64,000 nt of DNA from Areca catechu (Eukaryota > Streptophyta > Magnoliopsida > Arecales > Arecaceae), in NCBI GenBank assembly GCA_021397845.1, contig CM038053.1, positions 112,939,825 through 113,003,824 on the forward strand, in the 5' to 3' direction. A program made the position numbers and the translations under genes. The notes beneath the pieces were generated by a model. It saw nothing but the letters and a program-made list of their open reading frames with translations, ran no database searches and was not told where the DNA came from. Positions 34,101 to 45,379 of the stretch are shown one piece after another (position 1 is the first letter of the stretch; every line of letters starts with the position of its first letter).

Positions 34101-35002
34101 CTTTAATTGGTACCTGGAAGCCAGTGTCTAAGGCAAGAGGTCTAGCGTCAAATGACCAAAGCGGTGTTGTGGAATTTTAATTGGGTCCTTGCAAAAGCAA
34201 GGGGAGCCTCACACACTCTCACCTCTTACTTGGCTGGTGAAAGGGCTAGTTGATTGTGTTGTGTGTCTTCTACATTGACTCACTATGATTGAACTCTAGG
34301 TCTAGCAAGCCCGTTGCACCATTCATTGTGTGTTGCATGTCGACTAGGTCAGGAGTCCCGTATCACCCACACCACTCTCAATCAGGTAAACCCATGAACA
34401 ACCATGAGAATCAACTTTGGCTCATCGCTGAGTAGCTTGCCAAGTTAGCCCAAAGAGCTGAAAAATTTGTAATAAGGCTAGAAACTCTGGAGAGGACCCG
34501 GGAGCCTCACACTAAACCAGAGTTTGAATCACCTCACTATCCTAGGAGATTTCCTTAACATGATCCCTCCTTAGAGGTTGAGTCCAGAAAAGTCCCACAC
34601 CCTAACCTAGCCCGAAAGGTTCACCCTAGGGGACCCAATCAGGAGTTCATGGACCAGGTTAAAAAAGGATCTAGTAACCTAAAGGAAAAGAAGCTAGAAG
34701 TCAACCTGATCAAGGCCAAAGAGTTAGAGAATGTGATGACTGAGGGAACCCTTGCCACAAAAGAGATTCATGAACCAACCCAGAGAGAAGAACCTTCTGA
34801 AGAATTCTGGGAGAAAATGTAGAAATCATTGAAGAATCAAGGAACAAGATCCTGAACCCAATACAGAATTTGAAGAAGAAATGACTGAGCCAAGATCACA
34901 TTTAGTAGATGAACATGAGGGTTCACCAGTCTTGTCCACAGAAGGAGTTCAGAAACAAACCCTTAATGAACCGAACCAAAGAGAACATCCTCAAGAGATA
35001 GT
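34101..35002 (+). pseudogene. gypsy-2 gag remnant with acidic region, right-truncated by copia-4
   Basis: The chromovirus-family gag starts at ATG 34337 (MSTRSGVPYHPHHSQS), the same start as A (49249) and gypsy-3 (41049). Stops lie near 34432 and 34554. The central gag domain and zinc knuckle are missing. Instead, from about 34660 a KKGSSNLKEKK segment appears that in gypsy-3 lies just after the protease (62284 on). Then comes an acidic stretch (EPDPNTEFEEEMTEP) that matches the acidic region of A. So gypsy-2 has an internal deletion or belongs to a non-autonomous subfamily. Copia-4 cuts it at about 35003. Confidence 0.8.
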
Positions 35003-35881
35003 TGTGTTGAGTCTCAGGTGGTGCATTCATGGCTAGTTGGGTCAATGTACATGTGTTGATATGGTCTATCATGATTTTCCATGATGTATCTAAAGCTAGG
35101 GTTGAGTCTAGTATGAGTCCTAGGTGTTTAGGCTCAGTTTTTATCAGTCTGGGTCTTAGGGTCGGCTCTTCTGTGGTAAGAGTCGACTCTATTGGTTGGC
35201 ACATCTCAGAATAGGAAACCTGTAGTCTGGATGAATCAGCTCGAATGGATTTCAGTCGGCTCGGATAAATAGTCAGGAAATCTATAGTTTGGACGAGTCG
35301 ACTCGAATGGATTTGAGTCAGCTCGGATGTACAGTCAGAAAAACAGTAGTCTGGATGAGTCGGCTCGAATAGATTTGAGTCAGCTTGGATGCACAGTCAG
35401 GAAACCTATAGTCTCGACGAGTTGGCTCAAATGGATTTGAGTCAGCTTGGATGCACGGTCAGGACACCTATAGTCTGGACGAGTCAGGTCGAATGATTTG
35501 AGTCAGCTCGGATGTTGGGTGAATTTTTTTTTAACAGTGCCAGCTGGGGGGAGTTTTGAGATCTCGGGCACGTGTAACCCGAGATATATATATATTGTAT
35601 TCTTATAAGAGGATGGCGATGGAGTAACGAACTTCTTGGAAGTGGAAATCCCTTTCTTCCATGAAAATTCCTATATTTTCTACTCTCCCGTTCTTGGTGT
35701 TCTTGATCTTCACAGACCTGAATCTTACTATGATCTTCAATGGAGATTACTGGCAGATGGTCATCCACAACCTGGTGATACACTTCCGTGATTGCTTTAT
35801 TGATCTGGGTGTTCATTCTTGATCGGGAACAAAGCTATTCTTGAAGAATTGGTTCTTCAAATCTGGTTGGATTTATAGTCA
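35003..35881 (+). repeat. copia-4 5' LTR (edges approximate)
   Basis: It is placed from a TGTGTTGAG/TGTTGAG start (35003-35005), where gypsy-2 homology ends, to about 35881, before a primer-binding site at 35895. It carries five 62-bp repeats and a TATA-like run of alternating TA at 35583-35597. There is no second LTR in the window to confirm the edges. Confidence 0.65.
35213..35520 (+). repeat. Five tandem 62-bp repeats in the copia-4 U3
   Basis: The units are 35213-35274, 35275-35336, 35337-35398, 35399-35460 and 35461-35520 (last slightly short). Each contains a GACGAGTCGACTCGAA-like half and a GAGTCAGCTCGGATG-like half, so each has two near-palindromes about 16 bases apart. The same AGTCGACTCG/AGTCGGCTCGG motif family fills the U3 of SIRE-3. 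Confidence 0.92.
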
Positions 35882-35894
35882 AATTCTTAATATT

Positions 35895-35906
35895 TGGTAT
35901 CAGAGC
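35895..35906 (+). promoter_or_regulatory. copia-4 primer-binding site
   Basis: TGGTATCAGAGC, a perfect match to the plant initiator-Met tRNA end. It lies about 13 bases after the assumed LTR end, which is longer than usual and is one reason the LTR edge is uncertain. Confidence 0.9.
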
Positions 35907-36001
35907 AAGGTTCGTCGAAGGATGATCTCAAGATCAGAGGGTTGGAAGTAAGGCTTCCTGCAGGTATGATTTTTAGATCTCTTGAATTCTTGATTATGAT
36001 A

Positions 36002-38399
36002 ATGGCATCAAGTAGGTTCAAAGTAGACTTTGAGAAGTATGATGGCAAGGAAAACTTCACCCAGTGGCAGCAAAGAGTTAAAGATTTGCTGGTTCAATAG
36101 AGAATCTATAAGGTCTTGGTTAAAGAAAGACCGGAAAAGATTAGTGTTGAAGAATGGGAAGAGTTAGAAGAGATTGCTATCAGCACTATCAGGATATGTT
36201 TGGATGATCATGTTTTACCTGAAGTGTGCTCAGAGACTATTACAAAAGGTCTTTGGAGAAGACTAGAGAACATATACATGGGAAAGAACATAACTAACAA
36301 GCTATGGCTGAAGAAGCAATTATATAGCTTGAGAATGCTTGATGGAGGAGACCTAGTTGCTCACATTCAGAGGTTCAATCAGGTTTGTTCTGAGGTGATG
36401 AGTCTGGATGTGAAGATAGATGAGGAGTATCGGGCATTGTTGCTGTTGTGTTCACTCCCTGGATCGTATGATGGTCTCATAACAATCTTTGTTTATGGGA
36501 AGGAAACCCTAAACTATGAAGAGGTTGTTGGTGTGCTCAGATCCAATGATCAAAGGGAAAAGATCTGCAAAGGTAATCTTAATTCAGAGGTTCTTGCTAT
36601 GAATGAAAGGCAAGGAAGACCCAAGGAAAGAACTAGGAGAAAGTCCAAGGGCAGATCTAAGTCTTGGAACCACAAAAGTGTGAAATGCTACAAGTATCGT
36701 CAACTTGGGCATATCAAAAAGAATTGTCTTCTTTGGAAGATAGAAAATAGGAGAGCCAAAACTAGTGGTGCTAATGCTTTAGAAAGTAATGGAGAAGGAG
36801 TACTGGTTGTATTAGATGGATCAGTGGATTGAGAGAATACCTGGATTTTGGATTCTGCATGCTCGTACCACTATACCTCACATCGGGATTGGTTATACAC
36901 CTATGACAAGTCAGATGGAGGTAGTGTAAGTCTTGGTGATGATCACCCTTGTATGGTAGCTAGAGTAGGTACTATTAGGGTGAGGATGTATGTTGGAGTG
37001 ATAAGGACTCTATCAAATATCAAATATGTACCAGAATTAAAAAAGAACATGATTTCTTTGGGCTACTTGGAAGAGTAGGGATACGCTTTTAGTTGCCAAT
37101 TTGGTAATGGATGTTTGAGAATTACCAAGAGAGCTTTAAAGGTAATGAGAGGAAGAAAAATGAGCAATAATCTATACAGGATGGAAGGCTCAGTGATAAG
37201 TGATAATGCTGAAGTGCTTGCAGCGGCATGGGAGGAACAGTTGAAATAAAAACTGTGGCACTATCGAATGGATCATATGAGTGACCGAGGGCTCACCGAG
37301 TTAAGAAAAGGGAACATCTTAGCTTTGAAAAAGGATGGAAATGACCTATGTGTGCCATGTATCTTTGGTAAATAGCATAGAGTGAAATTTGCTGTTTGTA
37401 CCAAGCCAAGTGAATAGTGTTGGATTTGGTGCACCCGGATGTATGGGGACCAGCACTTGTTTTATCCAGAGGTGAAGCAAGGTATTTTGTTACCTTTATT
37501 GATGACTTCTCTAAGAAACTGTGGGTGTATCTAATGAGGGAAAAATCAGATGTATTTACCCGGTTTAAAGCTTGGAGAGCTGAGGTAGAGAAGGAGACAG
37601 GAAGAAATGTAAAGTGCTTACGGATTGATAATGGTTGGGAGTACTCTAGTATAGAGTTTAGGAGTTACTTGAGGAAATGGTATCAAACGCCATTGCACAG
37701 TAAGGATGACTTCACAGCAGATTGGTGTCATGGAAATGATGAACCGGACACTATTGGAGAGAGCAAAAAGTATGAGGCTGCAGTCATCACTGCCAAAAAC
37801 TTTTTGGGGGGATGCTATTACTCTGGCTTGTTTTCTCATAAACAGGTCCCCTCACTTCACATTGGATGGTGGACTTCCAGAAAAAGCTTGGAGTGGGAAG
37901 AAGGTGGAGCTTGGCCACCTGAAAGTTTTTGGTTGCCCTGCTTATATTCATGTGGGGGCAACTGAAAGAAGCAAGTTGGATCCTAAGTCAAAGAAAATGG
38001 TTTTTATAAGATTTCTACAAGGAGCCAAAGGTTACCTACTATGGGACCCACAATCTCAAAAGGCGGGGATTAGTAGGGATGTCATTTTTGATGAGAGGAG
38101 CATCTTTGAGAAACCAGGGACTGCAATTGGAAATGCAGTCAATAAGATGAACAGTAGTGAGAGCCTGTGACAGGTGGAGGATAAGTCTTCAACATCACCT
38201 GGAAATGGAGTTTTAGCTGAGGTTGAGTTGGATAGGAAAGATTATCCTTGAGTGAAGGAGAGGCGAGAAGAATCAGCTGTTCAATGGAAAGTAAAGGAGA
38301 AGCCACAAATAGTAGACTTGCAGGACAGTGCAAGGGGAGTGGCATTGCATAAGCCTCAATGCACAATCTGAAAGCCAATTAGATATAGCATGGATGAAT
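36002..38399 (+). pseudogene. copia-4 gag-protease-integrase remnant, cut by gypsy-3 before RT
   Basis: A Tnt1-like copia polyprotein. Gag starts at ATG 36002 (MASSRFKVDFEKYDG). One frame runs through gag to the protease, broken only by TAG at 36098 and TGA at 36830. The zinc knuckle near 36688-36729 reads CYKYRQLGHIKKNC, its second Cys replaced by Tyr. The protease motif is DSACS (near 36851). Further stops lie at 37076, 37247 and 37373. The pre-integrase zinc site (LWHYRMDHMS ... CVPCIFGK) is near 37255-37370. The integrase core needs two frameshifts (near 37412 and 37690). It shows PDVWGP, FIDDFSKKLW, LRIDNGWEY and VMEMMNRTL, so the D-D-E residues are present. Reading ends at 38399 where the gypsy-3 LTR begins; RT should lie right of the window. 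Confidence 0.9.
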
Positions 38400-39960
38400 T
38401 GGTGGAGGCACCAGGATCAAACATAGATTACTGGGTCCTATTTAGTTTACATAGCAATGTATCAAATTTTGTAATCAACTAGAATTGAGTCCTGTAATAA
38501 GTTGAGGTTAGTTGATTTGTCTCAACCCTCAACCTAGTCAGTATTTTGAGTCATGTACATCAATTATGAGACCAGTATGAGCCCCATTTTTATACAAGAG
38601 AGGAGGTCGCCCTATTTTGGAGTTCCACAAGGCCACATCCAAGAGTCAGAGACAGCTACATCAGCCTATTGGATTTTGTGTGACAATGCAGAATCCAAGA
38701 TGCTTCCAAAAACCTTGATTCTTTCTAGATGTCCTCCAGATGCCCATAATCCTCCCCAGATGTCAGGGCTTATTCCTAAACTAGGGCATCCATGATTCCA
38801 GAGGTCCACCTACATCCTAGTCCAAGGAAATCAAGCCCAGGTGCCAAGCCCATGCCCTTAAGAAGCAAGATTCCAAGGAATATTCCTGCTACCAGGCTAC
38901 CAGGCCATCCTAGCTTCCAGAGGCCCAAACCCATGCACCCAAGCCCCTTTGGGCCAGCCCCTTACTACTCCTAGAGGTCCAGCACGCCCCCTAGGCATCC
39001 TTAAAGTATTGACCATGTCCAAAGAGGTTTGACCAAGTCCACGTTGAAGAGAAGAAGGAGAAGACCAAGTTTATTCCAAACATAGTTGGGATTTCTAATC
39101 CTTTTAAACTTTGTAATTCTAATCTAGCTAAAAAGGACTTGTATTCCAATTGGGAAGAGGATTTGTAACCCAAGTGTAACCATGGTTAGTGAGGGCATAG
39201 GAACTCTATAAATACCCCATCCCTCTCCCTCTTGTAAGCATCTCTTTCTTATAAATACAACTTGCTGAAATTTTGAGTTATTGCCTTGTGTTGGTATTTT
39301 GTTTTGGTTCTTTGGATTATGTTTTTGTGCTTGGATGAATTCCTTGCAGCCCTAGCTTCCTTCCATACCCTAACTCACTACCATCCAAGCCTTCACACGT
39401 CCATGAAGGAGTGCCCTAGGCCACAAAGCAAGGAGATCTTCAACAAGCTTCAAGCAGCCATCTTCAAACCCTAATCCTGATTCCTTTCAACCCATAGTTC
39501 CTTTTCTTATTTTTTAATTGTTGTTTCTGTTAACCCTGACACTTGTAGGATCCCCGAGGTATTTTCCCTTCGTTGAGGAGGTCTTCTTTGCTACCCGGAC
39601 CACCCAGATCAACCATCAGATTCGAGGGAAACAAGGCTTCTTCTTCCAGGCTCCGATCAGAGTTGTGAGTGATCTCTTCTGCTACTGATATTATCATCTC
39701 TGATCTGTATGAAACCTTTCCTTCTCTTATTATCTGATTTGCTATCCTAAGCCCGGAATTCCTTAATTTTTGGGTCCTGTCTTTTAGTTATATTGCATAA
39801 TTCAGCCTGCGATAAGTTGATTCTTAGAATTGCCGAATACCTGCTAGTTTTTTTACTTTGCTTTGAGAAATTAGCCATCAAACCTAAATTTAAAAATCAC
39901 AAAAAAATTAGTTTACTACTTTTACTACATATCTAGCATTCTTAGAGTCATCCTGCATCA
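38400..39960 (+). repeat. gypsy-3 5' LTR (1561 bp)
   Basis: It starts TGGTGGAGGCACCAGG, akin to the gypsy-2/A start TGGTGTGGGCACCAG, and ends CATCCTGCATCA. A TATA-like CTATAAATACC lies at 39214-39224. Downstream is a pyrimidine-rich stretch and the primer-binding site. The short open frames at 38553-38974 and 39286-39474 are not supported as genes. Confidence 0.88.
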
Positions 39961-39963
39961 GTT

Positions 39964-41048
39964 TGGTATTAGAGCAAGTTTAGGATAGTTTTTATTTGCT
40001 TTGCACTCATAAACCCTAATTTCTGCATTCTGTCTACTACATTAAGTATATAGTTTTCATCTAATTAGGCATCATAAATATTTTATTTTTCTATGAAATT
40101 TGTACTACATGTCCTTTGTTCTATCCTAGTAATTATCAAAAGTTTTAATTATTTTTAATGAAAACCTAAATCTCTAAAATTTGGCATAATAAGAACCCTG
40201 ATAGAATCCTGATAATTTCTGTAACAGTTTAGAAAACCCTAAGTTTGCATTGACATATTATTTTTTTCGACATGAAATTTAGAAGGCTTCATCATCATCG
40301 TCCATCCTCCATTCCAGATTTTTTTTGAATTTTTTATGCATCAGGATCTATGTCAAACATTGCAATAACTGAAACCCTAATTCACTGATTTCTGCTATAT
40401 TCTACATCTTGACACAACTTAACCTAATAAACTACCAAACCCCCAATCCCAAGCCAAACTATGTTTGATAACCCCAGTTAACTTAAGCCTAACTTGATAA
40501 ATCATAAATCATTAAAAAATTATTTTATTTTCTGATTGTTTTAGCTTGCATTAGGACCATTGATTGCCATCATTTTAACCAAATCTTAAGGGCAACTCAA
40601 AATCTCAGATCAGGACAGGATTTCATCACCTATTTTGGGCCCAAAACCACCATCATCATACTAACCCAAGCCTAATTAAAATCAATTAGGCCTAATTTGC
40701 CCTAGTGGGCTAGGAGACACCAACAGGTCGGGTACGAGCTATATGGGCCAACTAGTGCATTTAACCTTTTAGCTATTACTGAAAGCTGGTGTCTAAGGTT
40801 GGGGGTCCAGAGTCAAACGACCTAAGAATTGTTGTGGTTTTTAATTGGGTCCTTGCGAAAGCAGGGGAGCCTCCCACACTCCCACCCCCTACCTGGCTAG
40901 TGGAAGGACAAGCTATTGGGTTAGGTGTAAGTTGAGCTGACCCACCCAGTTTCTGGCTCTAGGTCTACGAAACCCTAGATTATACTAGCATTTTCTCTCT
41001 TTTGCATGCTTGGTTGCATCATTTCATTTTGATTGATTGATTTGTTGC
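39964..41048 (+). other. gypsy-3 primer-binding site and leader
   Basis: TGGTATTAGAGCA (39964-39976) is the primer-binding site with a C-to-T change. The 1.07-kb leader that follows is AT-rich and non-coding. Its last 320 bases (from about 40790, 'gctggtgtctaaggt...') match the gypsy-2 leader at 34128 on ('agccagtgtctaaggc...'). I could not find the upstream-ORF/Y module seen in gypsy-2. Confidence 0.75.
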
Positions 41049-41378
41049 ATGACCACAAGATTAGGAACCCAATATCAAAAGTCCAAACCTCAGCCCAGCC
41101 CAACCATGGAACCCACTTTGGAGTCTATCCTAGCTCAACTTGCCCAAATGAATGCTCAAACCCAAGCCCAGCTTACCCAAATAAACTAGTCTAACACCCA
41201 AACCCAAAATCAGTTAGCCCAGACCAAAAATTAGTTAGCCCAAATAGACCATAGGTTTGACCAATCCAAAACTAAGCTAGACAAAATGAACTAAAGATTC
41301 AACCAAGTGGAACAACAATTTGACCAAGCAACCACTACGATCAACCAATTAACAATTAGGCTTAACCAAGTTGAGAAT
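41049..41378 (+). pseudogene. gypsy-3 gag, N-terminal part
   Basis: It starts at ATG 41049 (MTTRLGTQYQKSKP). The sequence is rich in repeated Q-A-Q-T and N-Q-V type units, suggesting a coiled coil, with stops near 41188, 41233 and 41293. The frame is cut at the CGACT target site (41379-41383) by SIRE-3 and continues at 60598 in the same frame. Confidence 0.85.
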
Positions 41379-41383
41379 CGACT

Positions 41384-42857
41384 TGTTGCCCAGGTGGCTT
41401 TACCCAAGAGGAGGGTGAATTGGGAATTACAAAATCTTTGCAAGTATGTGCATAAGTAATTCCTTTTAGTGGTTGAGTGCTATGTTAATCAGAGAATAAA
41501 TGCAGAAGCAGAAAAGTAAATCAGCACAACACAAACAAGGCAAGTTTATAGTGGTTCGAGCAACCCAGCTCCTACGTCGACTATCCAAGTTCACCACTCG
41601 GGATTTCCACTATATCACCCAAACTTGAATACAGTTGAATTGTTTTACAGGATCATAATCCCAACCTCTACACTTTGGTTTTTTTAAATCGGGCTCAAAA
41701 AAGAAACCCAAACTAGGTTTTCACAGGCTCATCTAGAACCTCTACACTTTGGTTTTGAAAAGGCTCAACAAAGAAACCTATTTTGTTTTTTACAACCAGG
41801 CTCACCAATAACCCAAATATTTTAAGAATAGAATAAGAAAAGCAACAATAATGACAAACTCAGTTGTCTGGTGGTTGCCAATGTAGCTCGAGTGAAGCTC
41901 AATTGAATGCTCTTCAATGCACTTCAATGACTTCCTTGCTTTTCTCAAAAGATGCTTCAAGCTTCTGGTAAGAGTTGGTGAAGGCTTGAAGGCTGATTTC
42001 AAAGCTCAAGTGCTCTCTCCTCTTACTTCAATAAAAATTCAACAACTGTTCATTAACTCATTAGTCTCTTCAAGGATATTCTCATACCTCATTTATAGAG
42101 ACTTCAACTGCCTTCCCTTGATTTTGAATGTTGTAGGCCATTGGGAGGTGACAGGTTACCGTTGGAGCACTTTTGGAATTTAAAAACAGAAGACTAGAAC
42201 TAGCCATTGGAGGTTACCCCGTCATTCCAGTCAGCTCGGACAATCTTCGAGTCGGCTCGGATCAGGTTCGGGTCGGCTGGGTTGAACACCAGTCGGCTGG
42301 GTTCCATAGTTGAGAAAATGGTTCACTCTGGATGAGTCGGCTAGGCTGAAATCTAGTCGGCTCGGATTCCTGAGATTCTCAGAACGTTCTCAACCATGTT
42401 CTGGATGAGTAGGCTGGGCCTTGGTGCCAGTCGGCTTGATCTGTGTGCCAGAGAACTTCTTTCCTATGCCAGTGCCCGAGTCGACTGGTTCCTCCATCCA
42501 GTAGGCTCGAGAGTGGTTCTTCAGCCAGATCAAATTCATTTCTCCAGAACTCTTATGCCAAGCTTTGAATACTTCTTCAAGGTCTTCTTACAATAAAATC
42601 AAGAAAAATTGAAGCTTGAAAACTACTAGAAGTAACCCTTTATCTTTAATTTAAGTAGGAAATTTTTTTGTTGGATTCTTCTTTACAAGATTCTAAACAC
42701 TTTACAACTCAACACAAAGCAATAAAGATTGTAGGATTTAGATAGTATGTCAATGTAGTTATTCTTCAAAAACTTGTCAACAATTTGAAGAGTTGTTAGA
42801 TAACCAAATGTATATTCCAATATTTTGTTATCATCAAAATCACTTTAGGGATCAACA
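41384..42857 (-). repeat. SIRE-3 3' LTR (1474 bp)
   Basis: The plus strand begins TGTTGCCCAGGTGGC and ends GGGATCAACA. U3 (about 42225-42520) holds roughly ten AGTCGGCTCGG/AGTCGGCTGGG motifs. A TATA-like CTATAAATGAG lies on the minus strand at 42088-42098, about 760 bases in. Confidence 0.93.
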
Positions 42858-43608
42858 ATCTCTCCCTTTTTGATGATGACAAAACACTGGATATGAAAAG
42901 AATCAATTCTATTCATAAGTAGATGTATATCATAGTAATCATTGAAGCAAATTAAACTTGTTTGATAAATCATAACATCAACTTTATTCTCAAATGTATA
43001 TCAATATATGCTATACAGTTATACACAAAGCCAATTTTATAAACTGTAAGTATCAGAGAATGATTGCTTGTATGTATCAAGTAGCATTATGTATTGACAG
43101 ATAGATGTAATAAGTAGAGAGCATCATAGTAATCATTGAAGCAAATTAAATATGTAAAATAAACATGTATATCTCCCCCTTTATCATTCATTTGAACATT
43201 TCAGTAGGAAAAATATCCAAAAATCATTCAAAAATCATTAATCTCCCCCTGTCTAATTAACTTCATTAGTTCTATTCCAATTCATTACGTTTCTTCTTTC
43301 ATGCACTCTATTGTATAATAGTTTTTCCCCTTTTTGTCATCAAATCAAAAAGATTAAACGGTCAAGCTCAGATTTTCAATAGATTGAGAAAGTATCAAGA
43401 TTTGTTTAAGATAATTTCACTTTCTCAAACTTAGAGAGAAAGTCCTATTTAAGAAAATAAAGAGTGCAAACAAGATAACATAAGTACACACATTACGTAG
43501 TGACCAAAAAGTATTCATTGCATTTCCAAAAAGTATAGAAGATTCAGTACATCAATCATTACATCAACTTCAAAAAGTATAAAAAATACTAAAGATCATA
43601 CTAAAGAC
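42858..43608 (-). promoter_or_regulatory. SIRE-3 3' untranslated region with several polypurine tracts
   Basis: On the minus strand the tract AAAAAGGGAGAGAT (plus 42858-42872) abuts the LTR. Similar tracts lie upstream at plus 43172-43184 (AAAGGGGGAGAT), 43242-43253 (AGGGGGAGAT) and 43324-43338. The stretch is otherwise AT-rich and without a gene, like the equivalent part of SIRE-2. Confidence 0.85.
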
Positions 43609-43774
43609 CTATTCACTTTCAGATTCCTCTTTAGGTACATTGGAATGTGTACTAGAACCATACCAAGAAGTAGGTCTAGGTGGTATACTTGAGGATGCAT
43701 GAGGTGGAGGTGCCCTAGGATGGTGAGAAGTAGTAGGAGCCCTAGTGGAAATAGGAGGAGGATCATACAAGTGT
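43609..43774 (-). pseudogene. SIRE-3 ORF3, C-terminal end
   Basis: This is the last part of ORF3, separated from the rest by the chimeric element. It is Pro/His/Ser-rich (DPPPISTRAPTTSHHP) and ends in the acidic EESESE before the stop. An acidic end is also seen in SIRE-2 ORF3 (DDSMDEN). The two halves meet in frame when the insertion and one CTGGT copy are ignored. Confidence 0.8.
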
Positions 43775-43779
43775 CTGGT

Positions 43780-45295
43780 TGATGTGGTGATGGCGAACAC
43801 GAAGAAACCTGGGGTTATTTGAAAATGGGAAAAAAAATCTAAAGCAAACCAAGGATCGTGGGAGGGCTAAGAAGCCTCCCGGGACTAGGATAGGATGACC
43901 CCGAATGTCCTAAAATAGCCAGACTCTTTTGATTTTCAGTTTTCTTGGCGGAGGTGGCGAAGGAAGGACGGGGATGGGAGACAGGGGACTGGAACTCATG
44001 GACCTTGGGACTCATCCTAACGAAGAGACCTCTCATCTCTAAGGCATTACGCTCTCCTCGATACTTGGAGGTGCTAGGATGAATCTCATGGTCACGAGAG
44101 GAAACAGGGAGAGACATGAAGATGGGAGAATAGAATGGGGATACCTGGGGCCTCATACCCCTCGACATCCCGAAGGACGAAGGCAAGTTGGGGCCTCACA
44201 CCCCTCGACGTCCCGAAGGACGAAGGCAAGTTGGGTCCTCACACCCCTCGACATCCCGAAGGAAAAAGGCAAATGGGCCTCAGCCCATAACCACACACAA
44301 GTGGAAAAACACTCTCAAAAATTCATTTTCATCAACTAGTTTATTACAAGAGGAGAATGGGTATTTTTAGATGCCCATATCTCTTTTGAAATTCAAAAAT
44401 AAAATCTCATGAAATTCTCCCTATATTTGAATTCAAATTCAAAATGATTTGAATTCAAATTCAAAACCCAAATCCCAAATTTCCATTTTAAACCCATATT
44501 ACAATCATGAAAAAATACCAAATAAATTCATGTTATTTGAATTTTGAAATCTCCCTCTGCTCCGGAAATCGTAAGGCCCTGCAGATCGTGCTGCTCTGAA
44601 AATCATGCAGCTCCAAAAATCATGCAGAACAGCCTTTCCTTGGGGTGCTTTGAGAAGCATTCCAAAGCTTCTCTTGGCCAAGCCACAGGGGGGGATCTCT
44701 GGCGACCAGCCCAGCGGACGGTGGTGGGGTCGTACGGTGACACGCCGACGATCGGGTTGCGGTGGCGGGGCGGCACGGCAGCATCACACGGATGCACGGG
44801 GTGGACGGACGCCTCCCGCATCCGTTCATCTTCTCACGGGCTTGGGCGGCGGCGGATCCCACCAGCGATCGGGCGGGGGCTGCAGGCGGCGGGAACGGTG
44901 GCGGGTAGCAGGTCGATGGCGACGCAGGGCGGCATGACCACAGGTGGGCGGACAGACGCCTCCCATGTCTGTTCGTCTTCCCACGCGCATGGGCGGCGAT
45001 GGCCACTTCTCCGACGAGGGCGGGGGCCAGCGAGCGTCGGCGGGGGCGGCCTAGGGTCGGGCATGGCGGATCGGGCACCGGTGGGGCAAAAAAAATTCAA
45101 AAAAATGAACTCTCTATGATTTCCTAGAGGTTGTAGAAGATATGAATAGATCTAGAATAAGTTGGGAATAACATCGGGACAAGGTTAGGATAATGGGATT
45201 AAGAGGAATAGTTGGGATAAGTATTTTTAAACTAAAAAATATAAAAATCTAAAAAAAGAAAAAGAAAACCCGGATGGGTTTCGGGTCCCCCATTA
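43780..45295 (-). repeat. LTR-B of the chimera (1516 bp)
   Basis: It is homologous to the B1 LTRs (same plus-strand start TGATGTGGTGATGGC). It holds three 43-bp repeats (44148-44275) and the GC-rich island (44680-45090). Its inner end reads CATTA where B1 has CATCA, one transition in the terminal dinucleotide; the outer end is intact. A TATA-like box is less clear here ('gggtatttttagatgccc' at 44359). Confidence 0.88.
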
Positions 45296-45379
45296 TTCTC
45301 TTGCAGCATGAAGAACTTGACTCTAACGAGTTTGAGGACGAAGAAAATCCTAGTCCGCTGCTGGCTCTGATACCAGAAA
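45296..45379 (-). other. B-type mini interior, primer-binding site and A-type spacer: the joint
   Basis: From 45296 to 45375 it aligns with the B1 interior, including the 13-base primer-binding site TGGTATCAGAGCC (minus; plus 45363-45375). The next four bases (45376-45379; TTTC on the minus strand) are the spacer of LTR-A, identical to 50273-50276, not the AAT spacer of B1. The switch from A to B therefore lies within the primer-binding site. Confidence 0.88.

Noticed and set aside
45363..45375. Simple ectopic recombination between two resident elements at the primer-binding site
   Set aside because: It cannot easily explain the identical CTGGT duplications at the two outer ends and the in-frame empty site in ORF3. 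Integration of a pre-formed chimera fits better.
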